Shown: positions 26,121 through 35,825 of the stretch, one piece after another
How positions within the stretch are numbered: the stretch's first letter is position 1
How the letters are laid out: each line of letters opens with the position of its first letter
Source of the DNA: Halomonas sp.
Lineage (GTDB): Bacteria; Pseudomonadota; Gammaproteobacteria; Pseudomonadales; Halomonadaceae
Assembly (NCBI RefSeq): GCF_017983445.1
Contig: NZ_JAGOBJ010000004.1
Coordinates: 248,001-312,000, forward strand
Direction of reading: 5' to 3'
Length of the DNA: 64,000 bases
Program-made: the position numbers and the translations under genes
Notes under the pieces: model-generated
The model's input: the letters and a program-made list of their open reading frames with translations, nothing else
What the model was told of the DNA's origin: nothing
Databases searched by the model: none

Positions 26121-26143
26121 CGGCCGTGGGTAATCCACGGCCG
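26121..26143 (+). terminator. Intra-operon hairpin between binding protein and permease
   Basis: Nine-base perfect stem CGGCCGTGG / CCACGGCCG with five-base loop but only a short TTT behind it. Probably a partial attenuator or mRNA-stabilising hairpin that keeps the binding protein more abundant than the membrane parts, as in many ABC operons. Confidence 0.55.
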
Positions 26144-26165
26144 TTTGCTTATAAGCGATGCTGAC

Positions 26166-26834
26166 ATGCTAAACCTGGAATATATGTGGGGGCTGTTACC
26201 GGTCCTCTTAAGCTACTTGCCGCTTACTCTTCAAATGGCGACTATCGCCATGTTGTTGGCCTTGGTGCTCGCCTGTTTACTGGCCGTGATCCGCGTGACC
26301 CGTGTGCCGCTTCTAAATGGCTTTGCGCTGCTGTTTATCTCGTTTTTTCGAGGCACACCGCTATTGGTGCAGCTTTTCCTGTTTTATTACGGGCTGCCCC
26401 AGCTGGTTGAAGCGTTGGTATCGATCAATGGCGTGACGGCTGCCGTCATGGGCCTGACGCTGCATTTTTCTGCGTATATGGCCGAGTCGATTCGTGCCGC
26501 TATTGTGGGGATCGATCGTAGCCAAACCGAAGCGGCGCTATCTATCGGCATGACTCAGCCACAGCTGATGCGGCGCATTATTCTGCCCCAGGCTACCCGC
26601 GTGGCTACGCCAACGTTAATGAACTACTTCATTGATATCATCAAGGCAACGTCGCTGGCCTTTACGCTGGGCGTGACAGAGCTGATGGGGGCCACCCAGA
26701 AAGAGGCCGCCAGCAGCTTTTTATACCTGGAAGCCTTTTTGCTCGTGGCGGTTATTTACTGGGTGGTGGTGGAAATACTCTCGTGGGGCCAGCGTCGCTT
26801 GGAAATTTATCTGAATAAGGCGTATCAACGATGA
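26166..26834 (+). CDS. Amino-acid ABC transporter permease (His/Glu/Gln/Arg family)
   Basis: 222 residues from the ATG at 26166 (a TTG at 26145 is also in frame). HisM/YecS-type membrane protein: LPLTLQMATIAMLLALVLACLLAVIRV, FFRGTPLLVQLFLFYYGLPQ, and the ATPase-coupling loop EAALSIGMTQPQLMRRIILPQA. Overlaps the ATPase gene by four bases (ATGA). Confidence 0.9.
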   Translation: MLNLEYMWGLLPVLLSYLPLTLQMATIAMLLALVLACLLAVIRVTRVPLLNGFALLFISFFRGTPLLVQLFLFYYGLPQLVEALVSINGVTAAVMGLTLHFSAYMAESIRAAIVGIDRSQTEAALSIGMTQPQLMRRIILPQATRVATPTLMNYFIDIIKATSLAFTLGVTELMGATQKEAASSFLYLEAFLLVAVIYWVVVEILSWGQRRLEIYLNKAYQR

Positions 26835-27589
26835 TCTCGCTTGAAGCCGTCACCAAGCGTTTTGGTAAGCAGAGCGTATTTGCCGATATTGATTTAACCC
26901 TCGAACGGGGTGAAATAATCGTCATTATCGGCCCTTCAGGCACAGGCAAATCAACCCTTTTACGCTGCATCAATTTTCTGGAGCGCCCGGACTCGGGGCG
27001 TATCACTGTGGGTGATTTGCGGGTGGACGTGCAAAAGGCCAGCCGCGCCGACATTTTAAAGCTGCGCAGGCGTACGGCCTTTGTGTTCCAAAACTATGGC
27101 CTGTTCGCCAATAAAACGGCGCTTCAGAATATTAGCGAGGGCATGATCGTCGTAGATAAAATGCCCAAGGAAAAGGCCCATGCGCGGGCAAGAGAGATTC
27201 TCAAACGTATTGGCCTGGCCGATAAAGCCGATGCTTACCCGGCGGCACTTTCCGGCGGCCAGCAGCAGCGCGTTGGTATTGGTCGGGCGATGGCCGCCAA
27301 CGCCGATGTGATTTTGTTTGATGAGCCCACCTCTTCACTAGACCCGCAATGGGTAGATGAAGTGCTTAGCTTGATGAAGCAGCTTGCCACTGAACAGCAG
27401 ACCATGATTATCGTGACCCACGAAATGCAGTTCGCCCGAGACGTGGCGGACCGGGTGATATTCATGGATGAAGGGCAGATCATCGAGCAAGCCCCACCCG
27501 AGGAATTATTCACCGCGCCTAAAGACCCGCGCACGCAGCACTTTTTGCGTAAAATACTTGCGTCAACGGGTCAGGCGTTGCCCGAATAG
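26831..27589 (+). CDS. Amino-acid ABC transporter, ATP-binding subunit
   Basis: 252 residues. Walker A GPSGTGKST, Q-loop FVFQNYGLF, signature LSGGQQQRVGIGRAMA, Walker B VILFDEPTSSLDP, H-loop TIIVTHEMQFARDVADR: the GlnQ/TcyN/YecC pattern. Last gene of the importer; cystine is the best-guess substrate by subunit resemblance only. Confidence 0.92.
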   Translation: MISLEAVTKRFGKQSVFADIDLTLERGEIIVIIGPSGTGKSTLLRCINFLERPDSGRITVGDLRVDVQKASRADILKLRRRTAFVFQNYGLFANKTALQNISEGMIVVDKMPKEKAHARAREILKRIGLADKADAYPAALSGGQQQRVGIGRAMAANADVILFDEPTSSLDPQWVDEVLSLMKQLATEQQTMIIVTHEMQFARDVADRVIFMDEGQIIEQAPPEELFTAPKDPRTQHFLRKILASTGQALPE

Positions 27590-27623
27590 TGTGCATACTT
27601 GAGAAAGATAAAATCGAAGGGAG

Positions 27624-28205
27624 CTAAGCCTTAATTAGCTGTTCTGGCCTGAAATAACCAATGATTGACTTTGGGTTTCGTACGGCAATTTGAATATGTG
27701 TTTTTTCTTTTAAAGCAGAGCCTGGATATAGTTCTGGGCCTTCCTCGAAAACACCATATACGGTATCAAAAGCTTGTTCCTGCTGATCCTCTCTGAGCTG
27801 GTGCGCTGCTTTTATAACCGCGCAGTCGAGTTTACGAACCATCTTTACGCTATCAAGTATATGGCTATTGCGGGGAAGGGTGCTGCCTGCTTTCTCGTAA
27901 GCATTTTGTAAAAAACGGTAGGCGAGCTTTAATTCTTCTGAAACGCCATAATCGGTAAGGTTCAGACAAAACCCAGGATCTATAAAAGCGCCTACTGCAT
28001 AGGGTGCTTGGATGTTATCGTTCTGCTTGGCCCAGTCGAGTGCTCTCTCAAAGCTATCAACCCAGAAATAAATACCATCTCCCAACCAGTCATATTCGTT
28101 TTCACTATGGTTGAGGTGTGTACGGCCATTTAGGACTTCTTCCGCAATGGATTGATCACAGCCATGGTAACCAACAAGGGGTGAGAGCCTGTAACCTGAC
28201 TGCAT
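27624..28205 (-). CDS. Putative ADP-ribosyltransferase-fold toxin (DUF3990-like)
   Basis: 193 residues. The layout suggests an ART fold: strand with GYHGC (H14), then NEYDWLGDGIYFWVDSFERALDWAK (Y46), and a C-terminal strand HIQIAVRNPKSIIGYFRPEQL (Q172) preceded by FEEGPELYPGS. H, Y and a final E/Q are the NAD-binding triad positions in this fold; matching them here is inference from spacing. The protein is known to me only as a conserved hypothetical type that travels with a small upstream gene, as here. Start and stop overlap by one base with the upstream gene, so they are coupled. Convergent with the ABC importer. Confidence 0.6.
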   Translation of the reverse strand: MQSGYRLSPLVGYHGCDQSIAEEVLNGRTHLNHSENEYDWLGDGIYFWVDSFERALDWAKQNDNIQAPYAVGAFIDPGFCLNLTDYGVSEELKLAYRFLQNAYEKAGSTLPRNSHILDSVKMVRKLDCAVIKAAHQLREDQQEQAFDTVYGVFEEGPELYPGSALKEKTHIQIAVRNPKSIIGYFRPEQLIKA

Positions 28206-28375
28206 CAGCTGTATTCTTTTGTCATTTCACCATTTTGGCGTATAAGGCCTGCGCGTACTAAAAAAGCTTTCGCGCTTTCTTTATCGCGCGTAACTTCTCG
28301 GGCATGCTGCTTCATCTTGGTGGTCATCAATATGGGCTGCTTGCGGTTTTGCTTATTGATCATATGAGTATCCAT
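28205..28375 (-). CDS. Small partner (putative antitoxin) of the ART-like protein
   Basis: 56 residues from ATG 28375, which has GAGGGG a few bases ahead; an in-frame GTG at 28387 is also possible. Basic N-terminal half, then the conserved-looking tail KQHAREVTRDKESAKAFLVRAGLIRQNGEMTKEYS. It lies upstream of and overlaps the larger gene, the usual antitoxin-first order. No DNA-binding motif is visible, so neutralisation by direct contact is more likely than repression (inference). Confidence 0.6.
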   Translation of the reverse strand: MDTHMINKQNRKQPILMTTKMKQHAREVTRDKESAKAFLVRAGLIRQNGEMTKEYS

Positions 28376-28744
28376 AGAGCCCCTCACACAGTGGCAGTGG
28401 TGAAGTTAGCTAAAAATCACTTTATATAGCCACATTTTGGCCCATTATTTTACAACTAGCAATGATACTTCCTTGGCTTCAGAAGAGGAGCTGTACGCCA
28501 TAATGCGCTAGCAAGGGCGCTTTACGCGTGATAGACTACGCCATCATCTCAGACAAGACCCGTGGGCGGGCAGCCTAATTGACTGCCGGTCACACACTTT
28601 GACTTAGCTTAATTGCTCGTCAAATCAATTGGTTGTTACGGAAGTCGTGTGGTGGGCACCTTTTATAGTGAGCACATCAGCGGCGCATACATAGTTAATC
28701 CGTTGCCGAATTAGCGGCAACCTTTATTCTCCAAGGAGATACCT
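28376..28744. promoter_or_regulatory. Intergenic region and rpsT leader with hairpin
   Basis: No gene seen. Near the 3' end, GTTGCCG (28702-28708) pairs with CGGCAAC (28715-28721), 13 bases before the AAGGAG of rpsT; a second possible stem GGCAG/CTGCC lies near 28569-28586. S20 is autoregulated at translation in E. coli, so the hairpin next to the ribosome-binding site is a candidate control element. Confidence 0.4.
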
Positions 28745-29011
28745 GTGGCGAACAGCAAGCAAGCACGCAAGCGCGCCCGCCAGGCCGAGACTCGTCGCGT
28801 CCTGAAAGCCAGCCAGCGCAGCATGGTCCGCACCTATATCAAGCGTGTGATCAAAGCGATTGGCACTGGCGACCACGCCAAGGCGATGGAAGAGTTCAAG
28901 GCAATGCAGCCGGTCGTTGACCGTATCGCTGATAAGGACGTGCTTTCCAAGAAGAAAGCAGCGCGCCTGAAAAGCCGTTTGAACAAGCGTATTAAGGCTC
29001 TGGCGGCGTAA
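28745..29011 (+). CDS. rpsT: 30S ribosomal protein S20
   Basis: 88 residues, normal length, Lys/Arg/Ala-rich, starting ANSKQARKRARQAE and ending SRLNKRIKALAA. It binds 16S rRNA early in 30S assembly. The start is GTG with AAGGAG seven bases ahead; non-AUG starts are typical of rpsT and part of its autoregulation in E. coli. Strong terminator downstream. Confidence 0.97.
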   Translation: MANSKQARKRARQAETRRVLKASQRSMVRTYIKRVIKAIGTGDHAKAMEEFKAMQPVVDRIADKDVLSKKKAARLKSRLNKRIKALAA

Positions 29012-29029
29012 GCCGGCAGGCGCCATAAA

Positions 29030-29056
29030 AAAAACCGGCTACGGCCGGTTTTTTTG
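29030..29056 (+). terminator. Rho-independent terminator of rpsT
   Basis: AAACCGGC (29032-29039) pairs with GCCGGTTT (29044-29051), four-base loop, flanked by an A-run and a T-run. Confidence 0.92.
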
Positions 29057-29108
29057 TGTCTGATGGTTTTATCTAGCACCCTTTGTTGGGTATTGGTTGC
29101 CAGCGCCC

Positions 29109-30710
29109 ATGGATCAAAAAATGACCCAAAGCACGCCCCCTAATGAAACCTCTACCACGCTGGATGTGCCGCCACGCCGTGGGCTAATGCGCTCAGGGCT
29201 GGTGGTGAGTGCCATGACCATGCTTTCGCGCGTATTGGGATTGGTGCGTGATGTGGTGGTCGCGACCCTGCTCGGGGCGGGCGATGGCGCGGACGCGTTT
29301 TTTGTAGCTTTCAAGATTCCTAACTTTTTGCGCCGCCTGTTTGCCGAAGGCGCCTTTAACCAAGCCTTTGTGCCGGTGCTTTCCGAATACTCGACCCAGC
29401 GCAGTAAGCATGAAATCCGCGAGCTTTTAAACGCGGTGGCGGGTAGTTTAACGGCGTTGCTGGCCCTGATCACTGCAATTGCGATGCTGTGCGCGCCTTG
29501 GCTGATCTGGGTATTTGCCCCGGGGTTTGGTAGCGACCCTGACAAGCACGCGCTGACGGCCGATATGCTGCGGCTGACATTCCCGTATTTGCTGCTTATT
29601 TCGCTCACGGCATTTTCAGGTAGCGTACTCAATACCTGGAACCGCTTTGCGGTGCCTGCGTTTACCCCGGTTCTGCTCAATCTTTCACTGATTGGGGCGG
29701 CGCTGTTTTTAATGCCGCTAATGGAAGAACCCGCCATGGCACTGGCGTGGGGCGTGCTGATTGCCGGTGCTGCCCAGCTGGTTTTCCAGGTGCCGTTTTT
29801 AATGCGCCTAGGGCTCATGCCCACGCCCTGGCCAAATTTTGCCCATGACGGCGTTAAGCGTATTTTAAAGCTGATGGCCCCCGCGCTGTTCGGGGTGTCG
29901 GTATCGCAAATCAATTTATTGCTGGATACCGTATTGGCCTCGCTGCTTGCTGCGGGTAGCGTCTCCTGGCTTTATTACTCTGATCGTCTGGTCGAGCTGC
30001 CGTTGGGTGTGTTTGGCGTGGCGATTGGTACGGTCATTTTGCCTGCGCTTTCCAAGCGCCATGCCTCGCAGTCCAAGGAACATTTTGCCGCCATGCTCGA
30101 CTGGGCTATTCGTGTGGTGCTGTTATTAGGCCTGCCCGCTGCGCTGGCGCTGGCCGTATTGGCTGAGCCTCTGTTGATTACGCTGTTTCACTATGGCGCA
30201 ATGACTGATAACGATATTCAGATGGCGGCGATGAGCCTGCGTGCTTATGCCTTTGGCCTGGTGGCCTTTATGTTGATCAAGGTATTGGCTCCCGGTTTTT
30301 TTGCCCGCCAGGACACCAGAACGCCAGTGAAGGTAGGTATCATCGCCATGGCCGCTAATATGGTGTTCAACCTTATTTTGATCTGGCCGCTTGCCCATGC
30401 CGGCTTGGCGTTAGCTACCGCGCTTTCGGCCTTCTTGAATGCCGGATTGCTGGGGTATCTGCTGCACAAGCAGGGTGTGCTGGTGTTTCAGCCCGGCTGG
30501 GGGCGTTATGCGGTGCAGCTATTAGGCGGCAGTGCATTAATGGCGATCGCCCTCTATGTGGTGTCGCCTGGATGGCAGGAATGGCTCGGGTTTAGCCTAT
30601 GGCAGCGCGTTGCCTGGGTGAGTGGCCTGGTCGGGTTGGGCGGTTCGCTTTACTTTGTTTGGCTGGCGGCGTTTGGTTTGCGGCCACGGCATTTTAAGAT
30701 GCAAAGCTAA
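29109..30710 (+). CDS. murJ: Lipid II flippase MurJ
   Basis: 533 residues with about 14 membrane helices. MATE/MVF-type protein that flips lipid II to the periplasm for peptidoglycan synthesis. Family marks: SAMTMLSRVLGLVRDVVVATLLGAG, DAFFVAFKIPNFLRRLFAEGAFNQAFVPV and the later APGFFARQDTRTPVK. The start is uncertain: TTG 29097, ATG 29109 and ATG 29121 all give a variable hydrophilic leader before residue ~25. It sits between rpsT and ribF, the order seen in Pseudomonas and relatives. Confidence 0.93.
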   Translation: MDQKMTQSTPPNETSTTLDVPPRRGLMRSGLVVSAMTMLSRVLGLVRDVVVATLLGAGDGADAFFVAFKIPNFLRRLFAEGAFNQAFVPVLSEYSTQRSKHEIRELLNAVAGSLTALLALITAIAMLCAPWLIWVFAPGFGSDPDKHALTADMLRLTFPYLLLISLTAFSGSVLNTWNRFAVPAFTPVLLNLSLIGAALFLMPLMEEPAMALAWGVLIAGAAQLVFQVPFLMRLGLMPTPWPNFAHDGVKRILKLMAPALFGVSVSQINLLLDTVLASLLAAGSVSWLYYSDRLVELPLGVFGVAIGTVILPALSKRHASQSKEHFAAMLDWAIRVVLLLGLPAALALAVLAEPLLITLFHYGAMTDNDIQMAAMSLRAYAFGLVAFMLIKVLAPGFFARQDTRTPVKVGIIAMAANMVFNLILIWPLAHAGLALATALSAFLNAGLLGYLLHKQGVLVFQPGWGRYAVQLLGGSALMAIALYVVSPGWQEWLGFSLWQRVAWVSGLVGLGGSLYFVWLAAFGLRPRHFKMQS

Positions 30711-30760
30711 ATCGATACGTTGATATGCATAGAGTTAGACATTTAGTGCGGCGGGTTCGC

Positions 30761-30766
30761 TATAAT
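30761..30766 (+). promoter_or_regulatory. Probable -10 element of the ribF-ileS operon
   Basis: Perfect TATAAT at 30761-30766, 70 bases upstream of the ribF start. No good -35 at 17 bases; the nearest candidates (TTAGAC at 30735-30740) are spaced 20. Sigma-70 assignment is moderate. Confidence 0.4.
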
Positions 30767-30835
30767 CAGGAGTTTTTACGCTCGCCTAAGCCTGACAAAG
30801 GCTGGGCGTTGCAAATTATTAACGGCTGAGGTGCC

Positions 30836-31879
30836 ATGCGCGTCATTCGAGGACTGCACAATCTGGCGGCGCCACAACGTGGCTGCGTCGCTACCATTGG
30901 TAATTTTGACGGCGTGCATCGTGGCCATCAGGCGATTTTGCAGCAGTGCCGCGAACATGCCGCACGCCTGAACGTGCCGTTAACGGTGGTCGTGTTTGAG
31001 CCCCAGCCGCGTGAGTATTTTGCCGGTGACCAGGCCCCGCCACGTTTGACGCGCCTGCGTGAAAAGGTGCGTCTATTAGGCCAGTACGGCGCTGAGCAGG
31101 TACTGTGCCTGCCTTTCAATAACGCGCTGAGAAGCCTGACTGGGCGTGAATTTATTGATCAGGTATTGATCAAAGGGTTGAATGTTAAGCATCTGGTGGT
31201 CGGCGATGACTTTCGTTTTGGCTGCGACCGGCAGGGCGATTTTGCGCTGCTCGCGGCGGTAGGCGAAGAACGGGGCTTTGGCGTGGAGCATACCCGCACC
31301 TTTACGGTCGAGAATGAGCGTGTTTCAAGCTCTCGGGTGCGTACCCTGCTTGCCAGCGGTAACTTTGCCGTAGCGACAAGCCTTCTGGGCCGGGCTTACT
31401 CAATTGAAGGGCGTGTAGTGCGTGACCAGCAGCTTGGCCGCACTATCGGTGTACCCACGGCGAACCTGCCTCTATTGCCTCAGCCATTAACCCTGCGCGG
31501 TGTGTATGCCGTTGGGGTGACACTTGAAGACGGCCAGCGCTATCACGGGGTCGCCAACGTAGGGTTTCGGCCTACGGTAGGTTCCAAACGGCCCACTTTG
31601 GAAGTACATCTGTTTGATTTTGATGGCGACCTTTACAGCAAGCGCATGACGGTATTTCCCTGTGCGCGGCTTCGTGGGGAAGTGAAGTTCGACAACTTTG
31701 AGGCGCTAAAAGCGCAAATTGAGCGCGATCAAGACCAGGCGCATCGCTATTTTGCGACGGCAGTGACTGACCGACATAACGCGCTACCGCTGGCCTCGGC
31801 CCCGCTTGAACGGGTTTCCAAGACAAATTCTTCTGATCCTTCTTCGGCGGATGACGCTGCCGATACTAACAACGGCTGA
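30836..31879 (+). CDS. ribF: Bifunctional riboflavin kinase / FAD synthetase
   Basis: 347 residues. Makes FMN from riboflavin and then FAD. N-terminal nucleotidyltransferase domain with [15 protein letters not shown] (the GxFDGxHxGH signature) and [10 protein letters not shown]-terminal kinase domain from about residue 185 with [11 protein letters not shown] and GVYAVGV. The C-terminal 30 residues are a Ser/Ala/Asp-rich tail beyond the usual E. coli length. GAGGTG just ahead of the ATG. ileS begins seven bases after the stop. Confidence 0.95.
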   Translation: MRVIRGLHNLAAPQRGCVATIGNFDGVHRGHQAILQQCREHAARLNVPLTVVVFEPQPREYFAGDQAPPRLTRLREKVRLLGQYGAEQVLCLPFNNALRSLTGREFIDQVLIKGLNVKHLVVGDDFRFGCDRQGDFALLAAVGEERGFGVEHTRTFTVENERVSSSRVRTLLASGNFAVATSLLGRAYSIEGRVVRDQQLGRTIGVPTANLPLLPQPLTLRGVYAVGVTLEDGQRYHGVANVGFRPTVGSKRPTLEVHLFDFDGDLYSKRMTVFPCARLRGEVKFDNFEALKAQIERDQDQAHRYFATAVTDRHNALPLASAPLERVSKTNSSDPSSADDAADTNNG

Positions 31880-31886
31880 CCGAACC

Positions 31887-34718
31887 ATGGACTATAAGCA
31901 CACGCTAAACTTGCCTGAAACCGACTTTCCCATGCGTGGCATGCTGCCCAAGCAGGAGCCGGGACGTGTTTCACGCTGGCAGGATATGAACCTGTACCAG
32001 CGCCTGCGCGAAGCGCGTGCAGGCGCGCCGCTGTTTGTACTGCACGATGGCCCTCCCTACGCCAACGGCAGTATCCATATTGGTCACGCCGTTAATAAGA
32101 TTTTAAAAGATATTATCGTCAAATCGAAAAACCTGGCGGGCTTCGATGCGCCTTACGTGCCGGGCTGGGACTGCCATGGTCTGCCGATTGAGCACAAGGT
32201 GGAAACCACTCATGGCAAACATCTCGCGCCTGCAAAAGCGCGTGAGCTGTGCCGTGAATACGCCGGTGCTCAGGTTGAAACGCAGCTGGCGGACTTCGTG
32301 CGCTTGGGGATCATTGGTGATTGGAACCACCCTTACCGCACCATGGATTACACCAATGAAGCAGGCGAGATTCGCGCGCTTGCCGACATGGTCGAAGCGG
32401 GCTACGTCTTCAAAGGTCTGAAGCCGGTCAACTGGTGCTTTGACTGCGGCTCGGCCCTGGCTGAAGCGGAAGTCGAATATCAGGACAAGAAGTCCGATGC
32501 AATCGATGTTGCCTTCCCTGTGGAAGATGCCGACAAGCTTGCCGCCGCGTTTGGCCTGAGCGAACTGCCCAAGCCGGCTGCGGTAGTGATCTGGACAACG
32601 ACCCCTTGGACTATCCCTGCCAACCAGGCGCTCAACGTTCACCCCGAATTTACCTACGCGCTGGTCGATACCGGTGAGCGCCTGTTGCTGCTTGCCGAAG
32701 AGCTGGTGGAAAGCTGCCTTGAGCGCTTTGGGCTTCAGGGTGAGGTCATTGCCACCACTCAAGGCGAGAAGCTTGACCTGATCAACTTCCGCCACCCGTT
32801 CTACGACCGCCTGTCGCCGGTGTATCTGGCCGATTACGTCGAATCGGAAGTGGGCAGCACCGGTATCGTGCACTCCGCGCCGTCTTACGGCCTGGATGAC
32901 TTCAATACCTGCCGCGCCCACGACATGAGCTTTGATGACATGTTGAACCCGGTACAGGGCAACGGCGTGTACGTTGATGACCTGCCGTTCTTTGGCGGCC
33001 AGATGATCTGGAAAGCCAATCCCAATATCGTCGCCAAGCTTGAAGAAGTGGGTGCGCTGATGGCGCACAAGCCTATCGTGCACAGCTACATGCACTGCTG
33101 GCGGCATAAAACGCCGGTCATCTACCGCGCCACAGCCCAGTGGTTCGTGGGTATGGATATTCAGGGTAAAGACGGCAAAACACTGCGTGAACGTGCGCTG
33201 GAAGGTATCGAAGCGACTCAGTTCACGCCCGCCTGGGGCCAGGCGCGTCTGCATAGCATGATCGCCAACCGCCCAGACTGGTGCATCTCCCGCCAGCGTA
33301 ACTGGGGCGTGCCGATTCCGTTCTTCCTGCACAAGCAAACCGGCGAGCTGCATCCGCGCACCGTCGAGCTGATGGATGAAGTCGCCAAGCGCGTACAGGA
33401 GCAGGGCATTGATGCCTGGTTCAGCCTGGACGCTGCCGAGCTTCTCGGCGCAGAAGCCGCCGAGTACGACAAGATTACCGATACGCTGGATGTCTGGTTT
33501 GATTCCGGCACCACGCACCGTCATGTGCTGCGCGGCTCTCATCCGCATGGTCATGAAAGCGGTCCGCGGGCTGATCTGTATCTGGAAGGCTCTGACCAGC
33601 ACCGCGGCTGGTTCCACTCGTCGCTTTTGACCGGCTCGGCAATTGACGGCCATGCGCCATACCGTCAGCTGTTGACCCACGGGTTTACCGTCGATTCGCA
33701 AGGTCGTAAGCAGTCCAAGTCGCTGGGCAACGTTGTCGCGCCGCAGTCGGTGATGGACAAGCTGGGCGCGGATATTCTGCGCCTGTGGGTGGCCTCGACT
33801 GATTACTCCAATGAAATGGCCGTGTCGGATGAGATTCTCAAGCGCACGGCGGACGTGTATCGGCGTATTCGTAACACATCGCGCTTTCTGCTGGGTAACC
33901 TGACCGGCTTTGACCCGGCACGCGATATGGTGGCTTTCGACGATATGATCGCTTTGGATCGTTGGGTCGTCGATCGTGCGCTGCAGCTGCAGGAGCGCAT
34001 CCAGAAAGCCTATGAAGAGTACCGCTTCCTGGACGTTTACCAGCAGGTGCATACTTTCTGTTCGCGCGATCTGGGTGGTTTCTATCTGGATATCATCAAG
34101 GATCGTCAGTACACCACTCAGGCTGATTCGTTGGCACGTCGCAGCTGTCAGAGCGCGCTCTATCATGTCATCGAGGCGCTTTCGCGCTGGGTTGCACCGA
34201 TTCTCTCCTTCACCGCAGAAGAGATTTACGAGCATATCCCGGGCAAGCGTGGCGACAGCGTACTGCTGGAAACCTACTATACCGGCCTGAAGCCGCTTGA
34301 TGCCGACGCCGAGATGGGCCGCGAGTACTGGGAGGCCGTGCTGGAGGTCAAGCAGGCGGTGAATAAGCGCTTGGAAGAGGCGCGTAGCGAAGGCGCTATC
34401 AAAGGCTCGCTGGATAGTGAAGTCACCCTGTATGTCAGCGATGAGCTCAATGCGTTGCTGTCACGCCTGGGCGATGAGCTGCGATTTGTGCTGATCACAT
34501 CTGAAGCGACTCTCAAACCGCTTGCCGATGCCGATGCATCAGCCTATAGCGAGCTTGATGGGCTCAAGGTAGCGGTTGTGGCCAGCACGTTCGAGAAATG
34601 CGAACGCAGCTGGGAGCGCCGTCCGGATGTGGGTACGCACCCTGAGCACCCCACGCTCTGCGAGCGCTCGATTCTTAACCTGCCAGACGGCCCGGGTGAG
34701 GTGCGTCGCTATGCCTGA
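31887..34718 (+). CDS. ileS: Isoleucyl-tRNA synthetase
   Basis: 943 residues, bacterial type (class I aminoacyl-tRNA synthetase). HIGH motif as [13 protein letters not shown] near residue 57, CP1 editing domain with [14 protein letters not shown] and GLDDF, KMSKS as KQSKSLGN near 608, and a C-terminal zinc-finger region with [11 protein letters not shown]; the second Cys pair is replaced partly by [11 protein letters not shown]. The frame is open upstream into ribF, but [18 protein letters not shown] at 31887 is the universal beginning. The last eight bases overlap lspA. Confidence 0.96.
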   Translation: MDYKHTLNLPETDFPMRGMLPKQEPGRVSRWQDMNLYQRLREARAGAPLFVLHDGPPYANGSIHIGHAVNKILKDIIVKSKNLAGFDAPYVPGWDCHGLPIEHKVETTHGKHLAPAKARELCREYAGAQVETQLADFVRLGIIGDWNHPYRTMDYTNEAGEIRALADMVEAGYVFKGLKPVNWCFDCGSALAEAEVEYQDKKSDAIDVAFPVEDADKLAAAFGLSELPKPAAVVIWTTTPWTIPANQALNVHPEFTYALVDTGERLLLLAEELVESCLERFGLQGEVIATTQGEKLDLINFRHPFYDRLSPVYLADYVESEVGSTGIVHSAPSYGLDDFNTCRAHDMSFDDMLNPVQGNGVYVDDLPFFGGQMIWKANPNIVAKLEEVGALMAHKPIVHSYMHCWRHKTPVIYRATAQWFVGMDIQGKDGKTLRERALEGIEATQFTPAWGQARLHSMIANRPDWCISRQRNWGVPIPFFLHKQTGELHPRTVELMDEVAKRVQEQGIDAWFSLDAAELLGAEAAEYDKITDTLDVWFDSGTTHRHVLRGSHPHGHESGPRADLYLEGSDQHRGWFHSSLLTGSAIDGHAPYRQLLTHGFTVDSQGRKQSKSLGNVVAPQSVMDKLGADILRLWVASTDYSNEMAVSDEILKRTADVYRRIRNTSRFLLGNLTGFDPARDMVAFDDMIALDRWVVDRALQLQERIQKAYEEYRFLDVYQQVHTFCSRDLGGFYLDIIKDRQYTTQADSLARRSCQSALYHVIEALSRWVAPILSFTAEEIYEHIPGKRGDSVLLETYYTGLKPLDADAEMGREYWEAVLEVKQAVNKRLEEARSEGAIKGSLDSEVTLYVSDELNALLSRLGDELRFVLITSEATLKPLADADASAYSELDGLKVAVVASTFEKCERSWERRPDVGTHPEHPTLCERSILNLPDGPGEVRRYA

Positions 34719-35256
34719 GTCCAAGGAACCCATGTCACCTGCCAGCGCCCGGCCGCCGATGCGGCAGCCGCTGCGCTGGCTGTGGTTGGCGGTGGCCGTT
34801 ATCGTGCTGGATTTAGCCACCAAGGCGATTGCCAGCAGTCAGTTGGGTTATCTGCAGCCGGTGGAGGTGTTGCCGTTTTTTAACCTGACGCTAATGCACA
34901 ATACCGGGGCCGCGTTTAGCTTTTTGGCGACTCACCCCGGTTGGCAACGCTGGTTTTTTGCACTGATCGCGATTGGCGCTAGCATAGGTCTAACGATCTG
35001 GCTTTCCCGCGTCAGAGACGATGAAAAACTGTTGGCCATTTCGCTGCCGCTGATTATCGGTGGGGCGTTGGGTAATCTGTATGACCGGTTAGTGCACGGT
35101 TATGTGGTCGACTTTCTATCGTTTCACGTCGCCGGTTGGTACTACCCCGCTTTTAATGTGGCGGATATCGGGATTACTCTCGGAGCCATCGGATTAATAT
35201 GGGAGTCAGTCATGGGTGAGCGACGCCGTAAAAAAGCTCATCGGACTGTGACCTGA
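34711..35256 (+). CDS. lspA: Lipoprotein signal peptidase (signal peptidase II)
   Basis: 181 residues with four membrane helices. Catalytic aspartates are in [15 protein letters not shown] and [11 protein letters not shown], as in all LspA proteins; NTGAAFSF is also diagnostic. It cleaves the signal peptide of prolipoproteins such as TssJ encoded further along this window. The ATG at 34711 overlaps the ileS end. A Pro-rich cytosolic leader of about 20 residues precedes the first helix. Confidence 0.95.
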   Translation: MPESKEPMSPASARPPMRQPLRWLWLAVAVIVLDLATKAIASSQLGYLQPVEVLPFFNLTLMHNTGAAFSFLATHPGWQRWFFALIAIGASIGLTIWLSRVRDDEKLLAISLPLIIGGALGNLYDRLVHGYVVDFLSFHVAGWYYPAFNVADIGITLGAIGLIWESVMGERRRKKAHRTVT

Positions 35257-35335
35257 TCGAAGAGTGATTTAATCAACCCGCGGTCTCACCCAAGAAGGGC
35301 TAGGGCCGCGGTGTCACCCAATAGTGAGCAGAGTA

Positions 35336-35782
35336 ATGAGCGATTACCTAATTGATGATGGGATGGAAGTGACACTGCACTTCACCTTGAAGCTTGAAGA
35401 TGGCACGGTGGTGGATTCAACTAAAGAGAAGGTGCCTGCTGTCTGCCAGTTTGGTGATGGCAATCTGCCCCCGGGGTTTGAGCATCCTATTAAGGGCATG
35501 GCCGCGGGCCAAAACGGGACGTTTCAAATAACCCCTGAACATGCGTTTGGTCAGCACAACCCTCAGAATATTCAGACACTCAAGCGGGCCGACTTCGGTG
35601 ACGAAGAGCCTGAGCTGGGGATGGTGATGTCGTTTGCCGATAAAGCGGGAACGGAATTGCCTGGTGTGGTCAAAACCATTGAAGGTGATCGCGTAGAGGT
35701 GGACTTTAACCATCCGCTGGCAGGGCGTACATTAACGTTTGAAGTCGAGATTCTCGACGTTAAGCCCGTCACTACGCACTAG
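35336..35782 (+). CDS. slpA: FKBP-type peptidyl-prolyl cis-trans isomerase SlpA/FkpB
   Basis: 148 residues. FKBP of the SlyD/SlpA group: [45 protein letters not shown], and [21 protein letters not shown]. No His-rich tail, so SlpA rather than SlyD. A GTG at 35324 is in frame; the ATG at 35336 is chosen by family length. Located between lspA and ispH as in E. coli (fkpB). Confidence 0.93.
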   Translation: MSDYLIDDGMEVTLHFTLKLEDGTVVDSTKEKVPAVCQFGDGNLPPGFEHPIKGMAAGQNGTFQITPEHAFGQHNPQNIQTLKRADFGDEEPELGMVMSFADKAGTELPGVVKTIEGDRVEVDFNHPLAGRTLTFEVEILDVKPVTTH

Positions 35783-35825
35783 TTTATTATTCACTAGCGA
35801 TGCGTTTACGCATCAAGGCGCTATT

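Noticed and set aside
32103-34235. 710-residue open frame antisense to ileS
   Set aside because: Shadow of a GC-rich highly conserved gene; no ribosome-binding site, and the plus-strand protein is unmistakably isoleucyl-tRNA synthetase.
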